Source: Thermoplasmata archaeon
GTDB lineage: Archaea > Thermoplasmatota > Thermoplasmata > Thermoplasmatales > Thermoplasmataceae
NCBI GenBank assembly: GCA_021792045.1
Contig: JAJYVJ010000002.1
Coordinates: forward strand, 12,871 to 76,870
Reading direction: 5' to 3'
DNA length: 64,000 bases
Shown in pieces: positions 61,496-64,000 of this stretch (positions within the stretch are counted from its first letter, which is position 1; the number at the start of each line of letters is the position of its first letter). The notes beneath the pieces are model-generated. The model worked only from the letters and a program-made list of their open reading frames with translations, had not been told where the DNA came from and ran no database searches. The position numbers and the translations under genes were made by a program.

Positions 61496-63604
61496 ATGGA
61501 AGGTATGGCGTTCACAATATTCGATTGGGAAATGCTTGTGCTTGGAGCTGCGGTCGTAGGACTCTTATATGCGGCTTTGCAGAGTGTTTCCCTCCTGAGA
61601 ATCCCTGTGAAAGAAGAGTTGCCGGCTGAAATTTCGAAGAGAATAAGGGAAGGTTCTGATGCGTTTATGAAACGGCAATATACGACCGTTTTCATTTTCG
61701 CAATAGTTCTCTTTGTGATAATATTCGTGGCATTCTACTTTTACCAGGGTTTTGACGTTGCGTGGAAACTTGCTCTGGGTTTCATAGTTGGTGCGCTCGG
61801 TTCTGCAGTAGCCGGAATAATTGGTATGAGTATATCTGTTCGCCTTAATGTGAGGGTTGCTATCCTCGCTAAGAAGGGAATGAGCCCGGCACTCAGGGCG
61901 GCATTTAGAGGTGGAAGTGTTACTGGTCTTTCTGTGGCCTCCTTGGCGCTCCTGGGTCTTATCGTGTTTTACCTCGCATATAAGAATCCAGATTTGATGA
62001 TTGGCTACATATTTGGGGCATCTCTTGTGAGTCTCTTTGCAAGGGTTGGAGGAGGTATATTCACAAAAGGAGCAGACGTAGGAGCCGATCTTGTTGGTAA
62101 GGTAGAGGCAGGGATACCTGAAGATGATCCGAGAAATCCGGCTGTAATTGCTGACAATGTAGGCGATAATGTTGGGGACTGTGCAGGAATGGGTGCTGAT
62201 CTGTTTGAAACGTATGTTGTAACGATAACCGCATCCATGCTTCTGGCCTTTCTTGTCGCCAGAACATATGCAAGCTACAATGGCATTTCTATGCTATCAA
62301 ATGGAGTTACTTTTCCGCTCGTGATAGGTGCCATAGCTATATTCGCAACGATAATCGGCACATTCTTTGTTAGAAAGAACCAGAAACAGCGGATAATGAC
62401 CGCGCTGTACAAGGGACTAATCGCAACCGCTATTATTTCTGCAATCGGATTCTATCTAGCGGATTATTATCTGATGAATGGAAATCTCGCCATATTTGGT
62501 GACACTCTCGTGGGGATATTTATAACATTCGTAATGGTTTACGTAACCGAGTACTATACTTCGGAGAGATACAAACCGGTGGCAAGAATTGCCAAGGCGT
62601 CAACAACTGGGGCCGGTACAACTATAATAACAGGCTTAGGTTACGGTTTGCAGGCAGTTTTCATTCCGGCAATTGTAATAGTTGGCGGGATCCTCGTGTC
62701 GTTCTCTATCACTTTTCTTTCTTTCGGTAACATAGCAGACTTCGGCCTATACGGAATTGGAATTGCCGCGACAAGTATGCTTTCCGTGGTTGGTATGATC
62801 ATTTCAATCGATTCATACGGTCCTATAACAGATAACGCCGGAGGAATAGCGGAGATGGCTGGATTTGACCAAAAGACAAGGGATGAAGTTACAGATCCAC
62901 TTGACGCTGTTGGAAATACCACAAAAGCGGTGACAAAGGGATATGCAATAGGAAGCGCTGCGCTTGCCGCTCTTACCCTTTTTGCAGCGTATAAGACGCT
63001 GATCGCCTCTAAATTCCCAATAATAGAAATAGACAATCCACTTGTAATATCAGGTCTCTTCATAGGGGCCATGCTTCCATTCTTCTTTACATCATATCTT
63101 ATGAATGCTGTGGGAAAGGCGGCGTCCGCAATAGTCGAAGAGGTAAGAAAGCAGTTCCACGAAAAACCAGGTATACTCAAGGGTACCGAAAAGCCTGATT
63201 ATGGCAAGGCAGTGGATATAGTTACGAGGGAAGCTCTCAGGCAGTTAATGATCCCGGCAATCATTGCGGTTGGAACTCCAATAGTTGCAGGTTTTGTTCT
63301 TGGACCGCTGGCTCTTGGAGGAATATTGATCGGCGTTATACTGTCCGGTTTTCCACTTGCAATAATGATGACAGTTGGTGGAGGCGCTTGGGATAATGGA
63401 AAGAAATACATCGAGCAGGGAAATTATGGTGGAAAAGGCTCTGAAGCTCATAAAGCTGCTGTCGTTGGAGACACCGTTGGAGACGCAACAAAAGATACTG
63501 CAGGTCCTGCAATAAATCCATTGGTGAAGGTTGTCAACACAATTTCCATACTTTTCGTTGCTATAATGCTTTCACATTACCTTCTCATTGGTTTTCATCC
63601 ATAA
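61496..63604 (+). CDS. hppA: Membrane-bound H+-translocating pyrophosphatase
   Basis: A 702-residue integral membrane enzyme that couples PPi hydrolysis to proton export. The catalytic segment ADVGADLVGKVEAGIPEDDPRNPAVIADNVGDNVGD and the later VVGDTVGDATKDTAGPAINP are exact family hallmarks. The stretch GNTTKAVTKGYAIG has the lysine that in this family marks the K+-independent subclass; K+-dependent members have alanine at that place. About 16 helices fit the fold. The N-terminal MEGMAFTI leaves two starts (61496 or 61505). It would save energy from PPi made by tRNA and acyl-CoA synthetases. Confidence 0.96.
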   Translation: MEGMAFTIFDWEMLVLGAAVVGLLYAALQSVSLLRIPVKEELPAEISKRIREGSDAFMKRQYTTVFIFAIVLFVIIFVAFYFYQGFDVAWKLALGFIVGALGSAVAGIIGMSISVRLNVRVAILAKKGMSPALRAAFRGGSVTGLSVASLALLGLIVFYLAYKNPDLMIGYIFGASLVSLFARVGGGIFTKGADVGADLVGKVEAGIPEDDPRNPAVIADNVGDNVGDCAGMGADLFETYVVTITASMLLAFLVARTYASYNGISMLSNGVTFPLVIGAIAIFATIIGTFFVRKNQKQRIMTALYKGLIATAIISAIGFYLADYYLMNGNLAIFGDTLVGIFITFVMVYVTEYYTSERYKPVARIAKASTTGAGTTIITGLGYGLQAVFIPAIVIVGGILVSFSITFLSFGNIADFGLYGIGIAATSMLSVVGMIISIDSYGPITDNAGGIAEMAGFDQKTRDEVTDPLDAVGNTTKAVTKGYAIGSAALAALTLFAAYKTLIASKFPIIEIDNPLVISGLFIGAMLPFFFTSYLMNAVGKAASAIVEEVRKQFHEKPGILKGTEKPDYGKAVDIVTREALRQLMIPAIIAVGTPIVAGFVLGPLALGGILIGVILSGFPLAIMMTVGGGAWDNGKKYIEQGNYGGKGSEAHKAAVVGDTVGDATKDTAGPAINPLVKVVNTISILFVAIMLSHYLLIGFHP

Positions 63605-63626
63605 ACCTAACTGGTAAGAAAAGCGC

Positions 63627-63658
63627 AAAGGATGAAAACAACATCCTTCTTTTTTTTT
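63627..63658 (+). terminator. Intrinsic-type terminator of hppA
   Basis: AAGGATG (63628-63634) pairs with CATCCTT (63642-63648) across a seven-base A-rich loop, and is followed at once by a run of T (63650-63658), the standard hairpin-plus-U-tract form. Confidence 0.8.
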
Positions 63659-63789
63659 GAATACGATATGAAATGTACAATAATCCTTTTGACTTAAGAA
63701 TGTTGGGAAACATTGCAAGCTGATTACAATCGAAAATGAAACACCGTCAATTTCCCACCATTACAGGAACTAGCGAGGGGAGGGTAAAC

Positions 63790-63876
63790 ATGAAGAACAA
63801 TTTGGGTTCGCAAGTGATCCTTGAAAGTATGAAGAAAGTAAAAAAAACGAAGATAGCTGTTAATAAAATACTGTAA
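63790..63876 (+). CDS. Possible 28-residue small protein
   Basis: ATG at 63790 to TAA at 63876 encodes a basic 28-residue peptide (7 Lys). A purine block GAGGGGAGGG at 63775-63784 gives a strong Shine-Dalgarno at five bases. This is the only argument for coding; the peptide has no recognisable motif and might be chance. Confidence 0.3.
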   Translation: MKNNLGSQVILESMKKVKKTKIAVNKIL

Positions 63877-63923
63877 TTATAGTTAATTACTAACATTATT
63901 ATACTTATAAGTATTACATTTTC

Positions 63924-64000
63924 ATGGCCAAAAAAGAGATGTATCCCATCGAGAGGAAGATGACTGAAGATGATCTGAACAGGTTGATAAAAAGCCTTGA
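63924..64000 (+). CDS. Start of an unidentified gene, cut by the window edge
   Basis: ATG at 63924 opens a frame that runs to the edge; the first 25 residues begin MAKKEMYPIERKMTEDDLN and are polar and basic. Too short to place. AT-rich sequence before it could hold a promoter. The rest lies outside the window. Confidence 0.5.
   Translation, partial: MAKKEMYPIERKMTEDDLNRLIKSL

Larger units (their letters stand above)
63605..63923. other. 319-base intergenic region after hppA
   Basis: It holds the hairpin terminator at 63627-63658 and the small frame at 63790-63876, both listed separately. The remainder is AT-rich; no tRNA or repeat array is seen. Confidence 0.5.

Noticed and set aside
62641..63180. 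Reverse frame of 179 codons opposite hppA
   Set aside because: Antisense of a membrane gene often stays open and hydrophobic; hppA is certain.
63903..63912. ACTTATAAGT palindrome as TATA box of the last gene
   Set aside because: It is only about 16 bases before the ATG at 63924, too close for the usual 25-base spacing to a transcription start at or before the ATG.
1..64000. CRISPR arrays, cas genes, prophage or restriction-modification systems
   Set aside because: No regularly spaced repeats, Cas, capsid, terminase or methyltransferase-nuclease signatures were recognised in any frame.

Overview
The window reads as one compact chromosomal segment of a euryarchaeon, most likely a member of the Thermoplasmatales or a close relative. 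The archaeal assignment rests on ribosomal protein L15e, replication factor C large subunit, a group II chaperonin (thermosome), aEF-1beta with its zinc-ribbon neighbour, Dph2, Taw1, an archaeal RNase P Pop5-like protein and archaeal-type ProRS and PheT. The Thermoplasmatales suggestion is inference. It comes from the gene mix: two-subunit 2-oxoacid:ferredoxin oxidoreductase, H+-pumping pyrophosphatase, a Rieske/cytochrome b complex with a cupredoxin, hutI, moderate-to-low GC, TATA boxes placed for leaderless or very short-leader mRNAs, and frequent TTG/GTG starts. I did not identify the genus.

Layout. 1-7.6 kb: end of a 3-hydroxyisobutyrate dehydrogenase-like gene, imidazolonepropionase, a membrane FeS oxidoreductase of the ETF:quinone type, diphthamide and ct6A/ms2t6A-type modification genes, and an aspartase. 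7.9-8.5 kb: a broken DUF981 membrane gene. 8.7-11.3 kb: korAB. 11.3-20.8 kb: an orphan radical SAM/SPASM protein, small regulators, rtcB with an amidohydrolase, an MFS carrier, a porphyrinogen oxidase, SepF and a glycosyltransferase. 20.9-25.5 kb: a lone Lrp-type RAM domain with a small membrane protein, hemA, pheT, a tandem ribbon-helix-helix regulator and a gamma-carbonic anhydrase-like protein. 25.7-31.3 kb: a 1226-residue TPR protein directly abutting a site-2-protease-like gene, a protein with a HEPN-like RxxxxH motif, then zinc ribbon and aEF-1beta. 31.4-37.0 kb: a membrane glycosyltransferase, two HTH regulators, a phosphohexomutase and proS. 37.3-47.3 kb: a secreted protein, DUF488, an NAD-salvage/cysS operon (cysS is downstream of neither pnc gene in function but follows pncA by position on the same strand), a phosphatase, a YyaL-type protein, a Gfo/Idh/MocA oxidoreductase and a 14-TM-type exporter. 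47.8-55.5 kb: tRNA-Ser(UGA), DUF202, L15e, Pop5-like, RfcL with a tRNA-binding domain and an acyl-CoA dehydrogenase, Taw1 and the thermosome. 55.6-64 kb: DUF1805, Nudix, a GHMP kinase, the cupredoxin-Rieske-cytochrome b operon, soluble pyrophosphatase and H+-pyrophosphatase.

How the parts fit. Several genes form an energy and redox theme: aspartase and hutI feed carbon into central metabolism; korAB gives reduced ferredoxin; acyl-CoA dehydrogenase could pass electrons through ETF to the FadF-like protein and the quinone pool; the cupredoxin-Rieske-cytochrome b unit would take electrons from quinol; the membrane pyrophosphatase would add proton motive force. HemA and the porphyrinogen oxidase fit heme supply for the cytochrome b. 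A second theme is RNA and translation (tRNA synthetases, Taw1, MtaB-type, Dph2, RtcB, Pop5, L15e, EF-1beta).

No CRISPR array, intact insertion sequence, rRNA or replication origin was seen. The most unusual items are the cupredoxin that keeps both CuA-type cysteines but lacks the second histidine, the TPR/intramembrane-protease pair, the DUF981 pseudogene, the HEPN-like protein and repeated 3' overlaps between convergent genes.
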